This document shows, in pieces, positions 45,176-53,510 of a stretch of 64,000 bases of DNA. How positions within the stretch are numbered: the first letter of the stretch is position 1; each line of letters starts with the position of its first letter. Made by a program: the position numbers and the translations under genes. The stretch covers positions 18,303 to 82,302 of the forward strand of contig JAWKVM010000036.1 in the NCBI GenBank assembly GCA_041398025.1. The letters run 5' to 3'. The DNA comes from JANQPX01 sp041398025 (GTDB lineage: Bacteria; Pseudomonadota; Alphaproteobacteria; Geminicoccales; Geminicoccaceae). Under the pieces are notes generated by a model. The model was not told the DNA's origin, did no database searches, and worked only from the letters and a program-made list of their open reading frames with translations.

Positions 45176-45819
45176 CCTCTTCCCCAGCCCGGCGGCTCCG
45201 TCCGCCAGCCCACGATAGGCGCATGTCAGTACCGCACCCGGTGCCTGACGGTCGTTGCGCGATGATCCGGCAACAGTTCGTCGTCGACGGGATTGCCCCT
45301 TTGCAGAACCCACTGCCATGAGAAGCAGCCCATCATTCATTTGCTTGATAGGGCGTCTAATTTCACTTTGAAGAGAAAACACGACGGATGGTATAACTTT
45401 ACAGTTATTTTGTATCGCGTTTGTTCTCGCATAGCTGATCTTGCCTCTTGTGACGACATCAAGTACCACGTCTAGCATCCGTGTCGTTCCGGCTCTTCGC
45501 CGCGCGGTCGGGTCCGCATGGAGCGGGGGCACCCGACATCGACGCTCCGAAGCTTTGGCATGATCGGCTCGACAGGGGTGACAGCTCGGCTGTTTTACGG
45601 ATCGGCGATGCTGGCCGGAGCTTATTGGACGATCTCGTTCGTGCTCGGCGGCATGCCGGTCGCCAGGAATTAAGAGGTCAGTATCGAAGCGTTGGCTTGA
45701 GAAAAAGGGATGGGATGGGCGCAAGCCTTGTTCGCGGGGATGAGCACCACCCCACCATTCGATAGCGATGCGTGTTTGTCGTCGGCGGCAACGCCTCTAG
45801 GCCGGAGAGAGCTCTCCTC
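45176..45819. other. Intergenic region with an AT-rich island
   Basis: About 640 bases separate the glycosyltransferase pair from the co-polymerase gene. From about 45320 to 45470 base composition drops sharply in GC (TTTACAGTTATTTTGTATCG is one example), unlike the flanks. It may be a promoter/enhancer region controlling the co-polymerase or a relic of acquired DNA. Short open frames at 45293-45475 and 45481-45765 have no ribosome site or protein-like pattern and were left out. Confidence 0.45.
45807..45816 (+). promoter_or_regulatory. Palindrome covering the co-polymerase ribosome site
   Basis: GAGAGCTCTC is a perfect 10-base palindrome inside the GGAGAGAGCTCTCC segment, ending 3 bases before ATG 45820. 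Its left arm is the only good Shine-Dalgarno sequence, so folding would hide the ribosome site. It could be a small translational switch, or chance. Confidence 0.35.
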
Positions 45820-47994
45820 ATGATCAACGACTGGAAACTCGACGTCGGCCATCTGGCACGGGCGGTTTCGGCGCAACGCTATTTCGTCCTGACCGGTACG
45901 ATCCTTCTGACGCTGATAGGCATCGGGCTCTTGAGCTTGAAGGAGGACAAATATGCGGCCTCCGCGATGATTCTCGTCGACGATCGCGGCCTCAATGTGC
46001 CCGAAGCCGAAGCGATCCTCGAAGACGGCACCGCCGACGCCGAGTCGCTGCTGAGCCATGTCGAGCTGATCAAGAGTCCCAAGACCGTGCGCCGCGCGAT
46101 CGACGACCTCAGCCAGAAGGGCGTCAAGCTCTACGACGACGACAGCGCAAGCTCGGGCGGCCTCCTGTCGTCGGTCGCCGCGGCGATACCGTCCACGCTT
46201 TGGCCGGAAGGAGCCGCAAACACCGTCAGGGACGACGATCTGGTCAAGCGCCTGTCACCGGAGCAGGTCGCGTTCTCGCGCGGCATCGCCGTTTCCGCCC
46301 TCGGCCGCTCCCGGCTGATCGAGGTGACGTTCAATCACAAGAATGCCGAAGATGCCGCGGCCGGCGCCAATGCGCTCGCCGATGCCTATGTCGAGCAGCA
46401 GCGCGAAGAGGAGGTTGCGATCGGCAATGACGCCGTCCAGTGGATGGTCGAGCAGGCCGCTTCCCTGCGTGAAAAGTCCTCGGCTGCCGACCAGGCGGTC
46501 GAGCAGTTCAGGCGCGACTCCGGTCTGCTGCAGAGCGGCGGCAGCCGGCTGATCGAGCAGAAGATCACCGAAACCCAGGCCCAGCTCACCCAGGCCGAGC
46601 TCGACAGCATCGCGCTGAACTCGAAGGTCGAGTCGATCGAGACCGCCCTCAAGCGCAACAACCCCTTCGCCCTCGCCGAGATCGCGGATGCGGAATCGGT
46701 GCGCGAGCTGCGCACCCAGATCAGCTTGTTCGAAGCCGAGCTTGCCGATCTCGAAGCGACCTACGGCCAGAACCACCCCCTGCTGGTCGCCAAGAAAGAA
46801 CAGATCGCGCTGACCCAGCGCTCGGTGGACAACGAGATCAACAACATCGTCGCCAGCTTCCGCAACCAGGCGAACGGCGCGCAGCAGCGGGTGACGGCGC
46901 TCAGGCAGGTCTTGCAAACGCAGGAGCGGGAGCTGGCGGACGCCAATCTTCGCGGTGTCGAGCTGCGTGATCTCGAAAAGGAAGCGCGCATCGGTAATCA
47001 GGTGCTCGAAGGCTTCCTCGGCCGTCTGCAGCAGGTCGCCGCGCGCGAGGACGCCCGTGTCCAGCCGCTCGAGCTCCGCGTGGTGTCTCGCGCCGAGGTC
47101 CCGACCGACCCCTCGGGCTTGTCGCGCGCTGCGTTGAGCCTGGTCTGCCTGATCGGCGGCTTTCTGGTGTCGAGTTCGGCCGCCATGTTCCGCGAAGCAT
47201 CCAGGCGCGTGATTCGCGATCCCGACGATCTGAAGGCGATCGCCCCGAACTGCGGCGTCTGGGTGATCCCGCGGCGCGAAGGCGGCCGGCGCGGCGCCGA
47301 GGTCGAGAACCTGCATCATTTGATCACCGCGACACCCTATGCCCATTTTTCGGCGAGCGTGCGCAATGCCTATCGACAAACCGTGGCGACGCTGTCCGAG
47401 GATCAGCACACGGTCATGCTGACCTCCGCCCAGCCCGGCGACGGCAAGACCACCATGTCGCTCTGCTTCGCCGAGGTGGTCGCCAATACCGGCCGCTCCG
47501 TGGTTCTGGTGGACACCGACTTCCGGCGGCCGAAGATCCACGTGCACACGCGCCTCGGGCGCATCGCCGGCCTGTCCGACTGGCTGGAAGGCACGGAGCC
47601 GCTGCGCTGCAAGCGACCGGAGGGCAGCGAGTTCTATACGATCACGGCCGGTTCGGGCGAGCTCACCCATCCCGATCGCTGGAACACCCAGACCATCCGT
47701 GAGCTGCTACAGACGCTGAAGGGCCGCTTCGACACCGTCATTCTGGACACGCCGCCGGTCGCGGCGCTTGCCGATCCCTTCCTGGTGGCCGCCGAGTGCT
47801 CGATGGTGCTGTTCGTCACCCGCTGGCAGCACACCAAGATCACCTATGTGCGCGACCTGATCGTCCCGCTGCGCGAGCGCACGCCCCGGGTCGAGCTGAT
47901 CCTGACCGACGTCGACCTCAAGGGTGCAGCCGCCCACGGCTACAAGGCGCCGATGGAGTATTATCAGGACACGGCTGCCTACTACACCGAGTAG
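45820..47994 (+). CDS. Polysaccharide co-polymerase with bacterial tyrosine-kinase domain (Wzc/ExoP-like)
   Basis: ATG 45820 gives 724 residues. Transmembrane helix 1 spans about 19-38 (YFVLTGTILLTLIGIGLLSL). A periplasmic Wzz-type domain with long coiled coils (about 130-395) follows, then helix 2 at about 430-450. The BY-kinase is cytoplasmic: Walker A AQPGDGKTT near residue 538, Walker A' VVLVDTDFRRPK, Walker B TVILDTPPVAALAD near 645. The tail has five Tyr in YKAPMEYYQDTAAYY, the autophosphorylation cluster. It controls chain length and export of polysaccharide with Wzx/Wzy. No phosphatase or outer-membrane Wza gene lies beside it. Confidence 0.92.
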   Translation: MINDWKLDVGHLARAVSAQRYFVLTGTILLTLIGIGLLSLKEDKYAASAMILVDDRGLNVPEAEAILEDGTADAESLLSHVELIKSPKTVRRAIDDLSQKGVKLYDDDSASSGGLLSSVAAAIPSTLWPEGAANTVRDDDLVKRLSPEQVAFSRGIAVSALGRSRLIEVTFNHKNAEDAAAGANALADAYVEQQREEEVAIGNDAVQWMVEQAASLREKSSAADQAVEQFRRDSGLLQSGGSRLIEQKITETQAQLTQAELDSIALNSKVESIETALKRNNPFALAEIADAESVRELRTQISLFEAELADLEATYGQNHPLLVAKKEQIALTQRSVDNEINNIVASFRNQANGAQQRVTALRQVLQTQERELADANLRGVELRDLEKEARIGNQVLEGFLGRLQQVAAREDARVQPLELRVVSRAEVPTDPSGLSRAALSLVCLIGGFLVSSSAAMFREASRRVIRDPDDLKAIAPNCGVWVIPRREGGRRGAEVENLHHLITATPYAHFSASVRNAYRQTVATLSEDQHTVMLTSAQPGDGKTTMSLCFAEVVANTGRSVVLVDTDFRRPKIHVHTRLGRIAGLSDWLEGTEPLRCKRPEGSEFYTITAGSGELTHPDRWNTQTIRELLQTLKGRFDTVILDTPPVAALADPFLVAAECSMVLFVTRWQHTKITYVRDLIVPLRERTPRVELILTDVDLKGAAAHGYKAPMEYYQDTAAYYTE

Positions 47995-48210
47995 GCCTCC
48001 GCCCGCCACTGTCGCCAAACGAGCGGTCGTCATCGTTTCGATCGGAGCGGGAGGCCGTCGCTGCGGTCAGGCTCAGGACGACATCGCGGACACCGGCGAT
48101 CCGAGGAGAGCTGCGTGGCATGCCGCCTCGGCCTTATCACCTGCGGCGTCGGCGACCGCGCAAGCGATGCTTGTCGGCACCGCCTTTCACCTCACCGGTA
48201 TCGCTTCAGG

Positions 48211-48346
48211 CTGATCCCGATCAGATGCGGTCAGGATGCACGCTCCGCGTCCCCATTGTCGCCGCATGTCCGTATCGATCAGGTGGACGCAGGCGACCAG
48301 GAAAAGATCCAGGACGCGTCACGATCTTCGTGAGGATGCGTCCTGG
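48211..48346. repeat. Dispersed intergenic repeat element, second clear copy
   Basis: It shares with 33047-33180 the ordered words GATCCCGATCAGATG, GGATGCACGC and AGGAAAAG. The end, 48309-48346, is a strong hairpin: CCAGGACGC with GCGTCCTGG and an inner TCACGA/TCGTGA. It lies between the convergent co-polymerase and WecB-family genes and may serve as a transcript end. Confidence 0.6.
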
Positions 48347-48454
48347 CGTCAGAAGCTCAATCAGCTACATGTCGCTCGATTGCGCGTGATCTGATCAGGA
48401 GCGGGGTGGTCTTTACCGTTTCTTCATCGTTTCCTGCGATCATCGGACACAGAT

Positions 48455-48527
48455 CCATGCGATCCTGGGAATCCGTGGCCCCGCCTAAGGCAGGTGGGGC
48501 GAGGCTTGGACTCCCAGGATCGCATGG
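48455..48527. repeat. Long palindromic element, copy A
   Basis: A perfect 16-bp stem, CCATGCGATCCTGGGA (48455-48470) with 48512-48527, is extended by one pair outward. It encloses an inner GCCCCGCC/GGTGGGGC stem. The same arms and inner GGGGCGAGGCT words recur at 52686-52767, so this is a repeated mobile-looking element. It sits 3' of both convergent genes. Confidence 0.75.
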
Positions 48528-48661
48528 ACCATCGACAGCATCGCATGAAAGAGTAAAGACATTGTCAGCGGCAGCGTCGGCCCAAGTCCGCCGCCGCCTT
48601 TGCCGAAACCTGCGACGATCGAGGAAAGACAGCCGAACGCGGGCCGAGCCCAGGACGCGTC

Positions 48662-49492
48662 CTAGTCCGTCGACTTCTCGGCATTTGCGAGCGAAGCGCG
48701 CCATTCCCGCCAGACGAGCTGAGGAAACACCCAGGCGTCGCGAGCGTAACGGCGGAGCAGACGACGCGGTTCGCCCATCATGCGGTAGAACCACTCGAGA
48801 TGCAGGCGCTGCAGCCATTTCGGCGCCCGCGTCTTCTCGCCCGCGAGGAAGTCGATCGTCGCGCCGACGCAAAGTGCCGCCGATGCGCCGATCTTGCCGC
48901 GGTGCTTGTGCACCCAGAGCTCCTGCTTCGGAGCGCCGAGACCGATCACCAGAATGTCGGGTCTGCCCGCCCTGATGCGCGCCAGCATGCGCTCCTGCTC
49001 GACCTCGTCATGTTCGAAGCCGAGGGGCGGGCTGTAGGTATCGACCACCTCGACACCCGGCCATGCAGCTTCGATGCGGATCGCCGCACGCTCGGCCACG
49101 CCGGGGGCGGCGCCCAGGAGAAAGGTGCGAATCGGCCGCTCTGGATCGGCCGCTTCGAACAAAGCGGGCACGAGATCGGAGCCAGCCACCCTTTCCGGCA
49201 GCCGGCGGCCGAGCAGACGCGAGGCCCAGATCACGGGAAAGCCATCGGCCAGCACCATGTCGGCATCGCGATAGGCCTCGCGCAGGCCCTCATGCTCCTG
49301 CAGCATGATCGTGTGATCGGCATTGGGCGTGACCACGTAGCGGCAGCCCGCAAAGGGACCGTCGATCCAGCTCAACACCTGCCTCACGGCTTCATCCATG
49401 CACACGGCATCGATGGAGACGCCGAACAAATCGACCCGAGACTTCGACGTTGGATGCAGCTGTCCAATTACATAGCTGGCTTTTGCCACCAC
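48662..49492 (-). CDS. WecB/TagA/CpsF-family glycosyltransferase
   Basis: The family transfers N-acetylmannosamine-type sugars to lipid-linked intermediates. Signature blocks are VDLFGVSIDAVCMDEAVRQV, VVTPNADHTIML, DADMVLADGFPVIWASRLLG (catalytic Asp), and FLLGAAPGVAERAAIRIEAA. Further on are ILVIGLGAPKQELWVHKHRG, VGATIDFLAGEKTRAPKWLQ and LEWFYRMMGEPRRLLRRYAR, complete to the C-terminus. GTG 49492 is my preferred start (276 residues). A TTG at 49588 would add 32 residues but has no ribosome site. It is convergent with the co-polymerase gene. Confidence 0.88.
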   Translation of the reverse strand: MVAKASYVIGQLHPTSKSRVDLFGVSIDAVCMDEAVRQVLSWIDGPFAGCRYVVTPNADHTIMLQEHEGLREAYRDADMVLADGFPVIWASRLLGRRLPERVAGSDLVPALFEAADPERPIRTFLLGAAPGVAERAAIRIEAAWPGVEVVDTYSPPLGFEHDEVEQERMLARIRAGRPDILVIGLGAPKQELWVHKHRGKIGASAALCVGATIDFLAGEKTRAPKWLQRLHLEWFYRMMGEPRRLLRRYARDAWVFPQLVWREWRASLANAEKSTD

Positions 49493-49781
49493 TGACCCGA
49501 CCTGAACACGCCCTAGGTTACCCGCAACTGTTTTTGCTTGGAATTTGCAGAACCACGAATAAAGGCGCGATATCGTCCGCAAAGTCAAGAATACACGGCA
49601 ACCACACCCAGAGATTATCGCATATTACTTAAGGTTGATTTATAGATATTCTGTGGCTCTTTGATGATTATTCGCGTTTTGTTCTCCCATGATCACCCGT
49701 CTACCCCGAAGGGAAATCGTCCTCTATTCTGACCTCACGATGCAAAGCGCCGCTCACCGACATGACCCGATGGACCTCCGC
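49493..49781. other. AT-rich divergent promoter region
   Basis: About 290 bases between the WecB-family gene (minus) and the Ldh2-type gene (plus). The block 49595-49680 is strongly AT-rich for this genome (TTATAGATATTCTGTGGCTC is within it) and is a good candidate promoter region. The exact starts of both flanking genes affect the boundaries. Confidence 0.45.
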
Positions 49782-50846
49782 ATGACCACGCCCCAGCCTC
49801 CCGCCTACGCCCCGGCCGATCTCGTTCTGTTCGCAAGGCAACTGTTCGAAACATCCGGCCTCGAGGCCGAACGCGCTTCAACCGTCGCCCGCATCCTGGT
49901 CGAGGCCGACCTGATGGGCCACAGCACCCACGGCCTGCAGCTCGCAGGCCTCTATCTCGCCAGCATCCAGCGCGGTCTGATGACGGTCGACGGCGACCCC
50001 GAGGTGATCGCCGACCGCGGCGCCGTGGTCACCTGGGACGGCAGGCGTCTTCCCGGCGTCTGGCTGACCGCGGCGGCGCTCGATCTCGGCATCGAGCGCG
50101 CCAAGACCCATGGCAGCGCCACCGTGGTCGTGCGCCGCAGCCATCACATCGCCTGCCTCGCCGCCTATCTGCCGCGGGCGATCGAGCAAGGCTGCATGGC
50201 GATCATCGCGAGTTCCGACCCCTCCGAATGCAGCGTCGCCCCCTTCGGCGGCAGGCAGGCGGTGTTCACGCCCGATCCGATCGCCATCGGCATCCCGACG
50301 GACGGCGAGCCGATCCTGATCGACATCAGCGCTTCGATCACCACCAACGGCATGACCGGGCGGCTGAAGGCGCAGGGCCGCCGCTATCCCGGCCACTGGG
50401 GGCTGGACGCGGACGGCCATCCGACCGACGATCCGAGCAAGGTGCTGGCCGATCCGCCCGGCACCATCCTCCCGGTCGGCGGCCTCGACTACGGCCACAA
50501 AGGCTACGGCCTCGCGCTCATGATCGAGGCGCTGACCCAGGGCCTCGGCGGCTATGGCCGCGCCGACGGCGAGACCGGCTGGGGGGCCTCGGTGTTTATC
50601 CAGGTGTTCGATCCGGACGCCTTCGGCGGCCTTGCCGCCTTCGCCCGGCAGACCGGCTGGATTGCCGAAGCCTGCCGCGAGACGCAGCCTGTGCCCGGAG
50701 GCGATCCCGTGCGCCTGCCGGGCGAGCGGGCGCTCTCGCGCAAACGGGAAGCCCTGGACAACGGTCTCGCCCTCTATCCGGGCATCCTGGACGGTCTCGT
50801 CCCCCATGCCGAGCGGCTCGGCGTCACGCCCCCTCGCCCGCTTTGA
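49782..50846 (+). CDS. Ldh2/ComC-family 2-hydroxyacid dehydrogenase
   Basis: The 354-residue NAD(P)-dependent oxidoreductase belongs to the malate/L-lactate/ureidoglycolate (Ldh2) family, which also contains the sulfolactate dehydrogenase ComC. Blocks are ASTVARILVEADLMGHSTHG, VRRSHHIACLAAYLPRAIEQ (catalytic His), PDPIAIGIPTDGEPILIDIS, and LDYGHKGYGLALMIEALTQG. ATG 49782 is preferred as it begins the homologous N-terminus. ATGs at 49770, 49740 and 49689 are possible. Its 3' end overlaps tctA by 23 bases. Substrate prediction rests on the neighbours. Confidence 0.82.
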   Translation: MTTPQPPAYAPADLVLFARQLFETSGLEAERASTVARILVEADLMGHSTHGLQLAGLYLASIQRGLMTVDGDPEVIADRGAVVTWDGRRLPGVWLTAAALDLGIERAKTHGSATVVVRRSHHIACLAAYLPRAIEQGCMAIIASSDPSECSVAPFGGRQAVFTPDPIAIGIPTDGEPILIDISASITTNGMTGRLKAQGRRYPGHWGLDADGHPTDDPSKVLADPPGTILPVGGLDYGHKGYGLALMIEALTQGLGGYGRADGETGWGASVFIQVFDPDAFGGLAAFARQTGWIAEACRETQPVPGGDPVRLPGERALSRKREALDNGLALYPGILDGLVPHAERLGVTPPRPL

Positions 50847-52332
50847 GCCTGGCAGCGCGGCCCGATCCGCGCAGGGCGGAGACGATCAGCCAGGTCCAGA
50901 GCGCCAGGGTCGCGATGCCGAGCCCTGCGGCCACGGGGCGCTCGAAGAATCCGAGGAGATTGCCCTCGGTCTTGATCATGGTGATCAGAAAATTCTTCTC
51001 GATCACCTTGCCGAGCACGATGCCGAGGATTGCGGGTGCCACCGGGATGCCGTTGTCCTCCATGACATAGGCGAGCAGGCCGAGCGCCAGCATCACCCAG
51101 ACCGAGAACAGCGTGTTGTCCACGGCATAGGCGCCGATGATGCAGAACACCAGGATCACCGGCATGAGCACGCGCTTGGGTATGGCCAGCACGTAACGGG
51201 CGACGCGGATCGCGGCGATGCCGAGCGGCAGCATGATCAGATTGGCCAGGGCGAACGCCAGAAAAATCGCGTAGATCAGCGTGCCGTCGGTGACGAAGAC
51301 CCGCGGACTCGGCGTGATCCCCTTGAGCATCAGCACGCCGATCGCGATCGCGGTCACCGTGTCGCCCGGAATGCCGAACACCAGGGCCGGTGTCCAAGCA
51401 CCCGCCACCGCCGAGTTGTTGGCCGAGCCGGCATCGGCGATGCCTTCGGGATGCCCCGTTCCGAATTTTTCCGGCTCCCTGGAGAAGCGCCTGGACAGGC
51501 TGTAACAGACCCAGGCGGCGATGTCGGCGCCCGCGCCGGGAAGGGCGCCCAGGAGATTGCCGAGGGCCGCCGAGCGCAGGATGTTCGGCCAGTAGCGCCG
51601 CAGAATCCCGAGCATGCTCCGCCAGAGGCTGCCGATTTTCTTGACCTCGGTTGCGGAGTCCAGGTCCGTGGTGACGGTGCGGATCACCTGGCTGAGCGCG
51701 AACATGCCGATCATCGCCGGGATGAAGGAGACACCGTCCAGGAGATCCATGGCGCCGAAGGTGAAGCGCGGATGGCCGGTGGCGATGTCGATGCCGACGG
51801 TCGAGATGAAGAGACCGATCAGCAGCGCGATGGCGCCGCGGAGGAGCGACGCGCTGGACACCGCGACCGCCGAGGTCAGGCCGAGACAGCCGAGCCAGAA
51901 ATACTCGACCGAGGAGAATTTGACCGCGATCGCGGCGAGCTGGCTCGCGAACAGGGAGAGCAGCAGCACACCGATCAGCCCGCCGCTCGCCGCGGTCACC
52001 AGGCTGGTGGCGAGCGCCTCCTCGCACCGCCCCTTTTGGGTCATGGCGAAAGCTTCGTCCACATAGGCGGCGGACGCCGGCGTGCCTGGGATGCGCAGGA
52101 GGGCGCCCGGAATGTCGCCCGCGAAGATCGCCATCGCCGAGGCGGTGACGATCGCCGCGATCGCCGGCACCGGGTCGAGAAAGAAGGTCACCGGCACCAG
52201 CAGTGCCACCGCCATGGTCGCGGTCAGCCCCGGGATCGACCCGACGAACAGCCCGTAGCAGGCGGCGAGCAGAATGGTCGCGAACACCTCGACGCGAAAC
52301 ACCAGATCGGCGGCGGCTAGAAAGGTTTCCAC
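50824..52332 (-). CDS. tctA: Tripartite tricarboxylate transporter large permease
   Basis: A 502-residue, about 12-helix TctA protein. The family signature is YGLFVGSIPGLTATMAVALL, followed by a second half motif, LGNLLGALPGAGADIAAWVC. Other blocks are GDIPGALLRIPGTPASAAYV and FGIPGDTVTAIAIGVLMLKG. It works as a secondary, ion-coupled symporter with TctB and the periplasmic TctC. It is separated from tctB by 632 bases containing a palindromic repeat, which is unusual because tctCBA genes normally abut. Confidence 0.92.
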   Translation of the reverse strand: METFLAAADLVFRVEVFATILLAACYGLFVGSIPGLTATMAVALLVPVTFFLDPVPAIAAIVTASAMAIFAGDIPGALLRIPGTPASAAYVDEAFAMTQKGRCEEALATSLVTAASGGLIGVLLLSLFASQLAAIAVKFSSVEYFWLGCLGLTSAVAVSSASLLRGAIALLIGLFISTVGIDIATGHPRFTFGAMDLLDGVSFIPAMIGMFALSQVIRTVTTDLDSATEVKKIGSLWRSMLGILRRYWPNILRSAALGNLLGALPGAGADIAAWVCYSLSRRFSREPEKFGTGHPEGIADAGSANNSAVAGAWTPALVFGIPGDTVTAIAIGVLMLKGITPSPRVFVTDGTLIYAIFLAFALANLIMLPLGIAAIRVARYVLAIPKRVLMPVILVFCIIGAYAVDNTLFSVWVMLALGLLAYVMEDNGIPVAPAILGIVLGKVIEKNFLITMIKTEGNLLGFFERPVAAGLGIATLALWTWLIVSALRGSGRAARLKAGEGA

Positions 52333-52964
52333 CGGCCCATCCAGGAGGTCGACGCCGCCCGTTCAATCGGAGCTGTCCGAGGGCGCGTCCTCATAGGCGT
52401 CTGACGCGCCGCAAACGCCGATCTTCCATGCTTTCGCTCCTCAGCGCCGGCCGACAGCCTTCGGTGCGGTTCTCCAAAACCGGCGATTTCACTGATGTCA
52501 TCCTCCCCAGCAGTTTCTTTGTCACAACCCGTCCCAGTGGCATGTGCGAAGCGAAAGGCCCCCATCACCTTTCTCACGAAGCTGGCTGCATACCATCGCC
52601 CCTGGCAACGACAGCCGGAAGCAAATGACGTGGGCATTCCACCTGGCGAAACGAAATCTTGACCCGCGGCTTCTACCCTCGGTGTCCTGGTCCATGCGAT
52701 CCTGGGGGCCCGCCCACCCACAGTGACATGGGGCGAGGCTCGGATTCCCAGGATCGCATGGACCAGGTCGATAAACGTAAGGGAAAAGCGCCAACATTGG
52801 GTTGGTGGATCGTTCATGCTCGTCGGGCCAGGTCAAGCGTGCTCTCCCGTCCTTGCTGCGACGCTGTCGTCTGGTCCTGCCGGGCACCGTCGCACTGGGT
52901 CGTCGAGCGTAAGAGCGTCCTGGCACGGCATCGACGAAGGACGTCGGACGGGCGACCATCACCA
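52333..52964. other. Unusually long gap inside the tct operon
   Basis: 632 bases separate tctB from tctA on the same strand. Besides the palindrome at 52686-52767 I see no gene. A long frame running through it into tctB is antisense-like and out of frame with that gene. The gap may carry an extra promoter for tctA, or be an insertion scar. Confidence 0.5.
52686..52767. repeat. Long palindromic element, copy B
   Basis: A perfect 21-bp inverted repeat (52686-52706 with 52747-52767) has arms that contain CCATGCGATCCTGGG, as in copy A at 48455. The interior keeps GGGGCGAGGCT. Its place in the tctB-tctA gap suggests it was inserted into an operon. Confidence 0.8.
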
Positions 52965-53450
52965 TCAAAACAACAGCCGCTCGATCGGGCCGCGCGGCAG
53001 GGGTACCCGCAGCATCACGGAAAAGCCGTAATGCAAAGCGAGCGGCAGGGCGATGGCGAGCACGGCGCTGATCGGTTTCGGTGCACCCATTAACAGCAGG
53101 AGTGCGCCGGTGATCAGCGCCATGGTCAGGAGAAAGCCGAGCCAGCCGCAAAGAAGCGCGTAGACGATCACGGCGACGACCACGCCGAGCACCCGGGCGA
53201 CCGCCATGCGATCCCCGAACCAGTCCGCCGGCGTCAGCCATGGCAGCCGCACGCCGGCGCGCTGGTGGGAGAGCCATGCGGACAGGAGAAGCGACAGGCC
53301 GCACAGACAAAAGCCGATGCCGATCAGCGTCGGAAAGAAGGCGGGCCCATAGGCCATGCCAGCCATCTCCGGAAAGCCGCTCGCCGTCCAGACGACCGCA
53401 GCACCCGCCAGGAGCACGATCAGGCCGAGGGCTGCATCGCTGAAAGCCAT
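52965..53450 (-). CDS. tctB: Tripartite tricarboxylate transporter small permease
   Basis: The 161-residue membrane protein has four hydrophobic segments, the TctB layout. Helix 1 is LGLIVLLAGAAVVWTASGFP, followed by MAYGPAFFPTLIGIGFCLCG, the conserved G-P-x-x-F-P motif. The C-terminal pair of helices is VVVAVIVYALLCGWLGFLLT and VLAIALPLALHYGFSVMLRV. It ends VPLPRGPIERLLF. It forms the membrane complex with TctA. It follows tctC by about 60 bases. Confidence 0.9.
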   Translation of the reverse strand: MAFSDAALGLIVLLAGAAVVWTASGFPEMAGMAYGPAFFPTLIGIGFCLCGLSLLLSAWLSHQRAGVRLPWLTPADWFGDRMAVARVLGVVVAVIVYALLCGWLGFLLTMALITGALLLLMGAPKPISAVLAIALPLALHYGFSVMLRVPLPRGPIERLLF

Positions 53451-53510
53451 GAGCTATACCCTTGCCACCTGCAAGCTCACCGAACCCAAGTCGACCCTGT
53501 AGCCGGCTGG

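Noticed and set aside
48211..52767. Repeats considered as a CRISPR array
   Set aside because: The repeats are palindromic, few, kilobases apart and lack regular spacers or cas genes.
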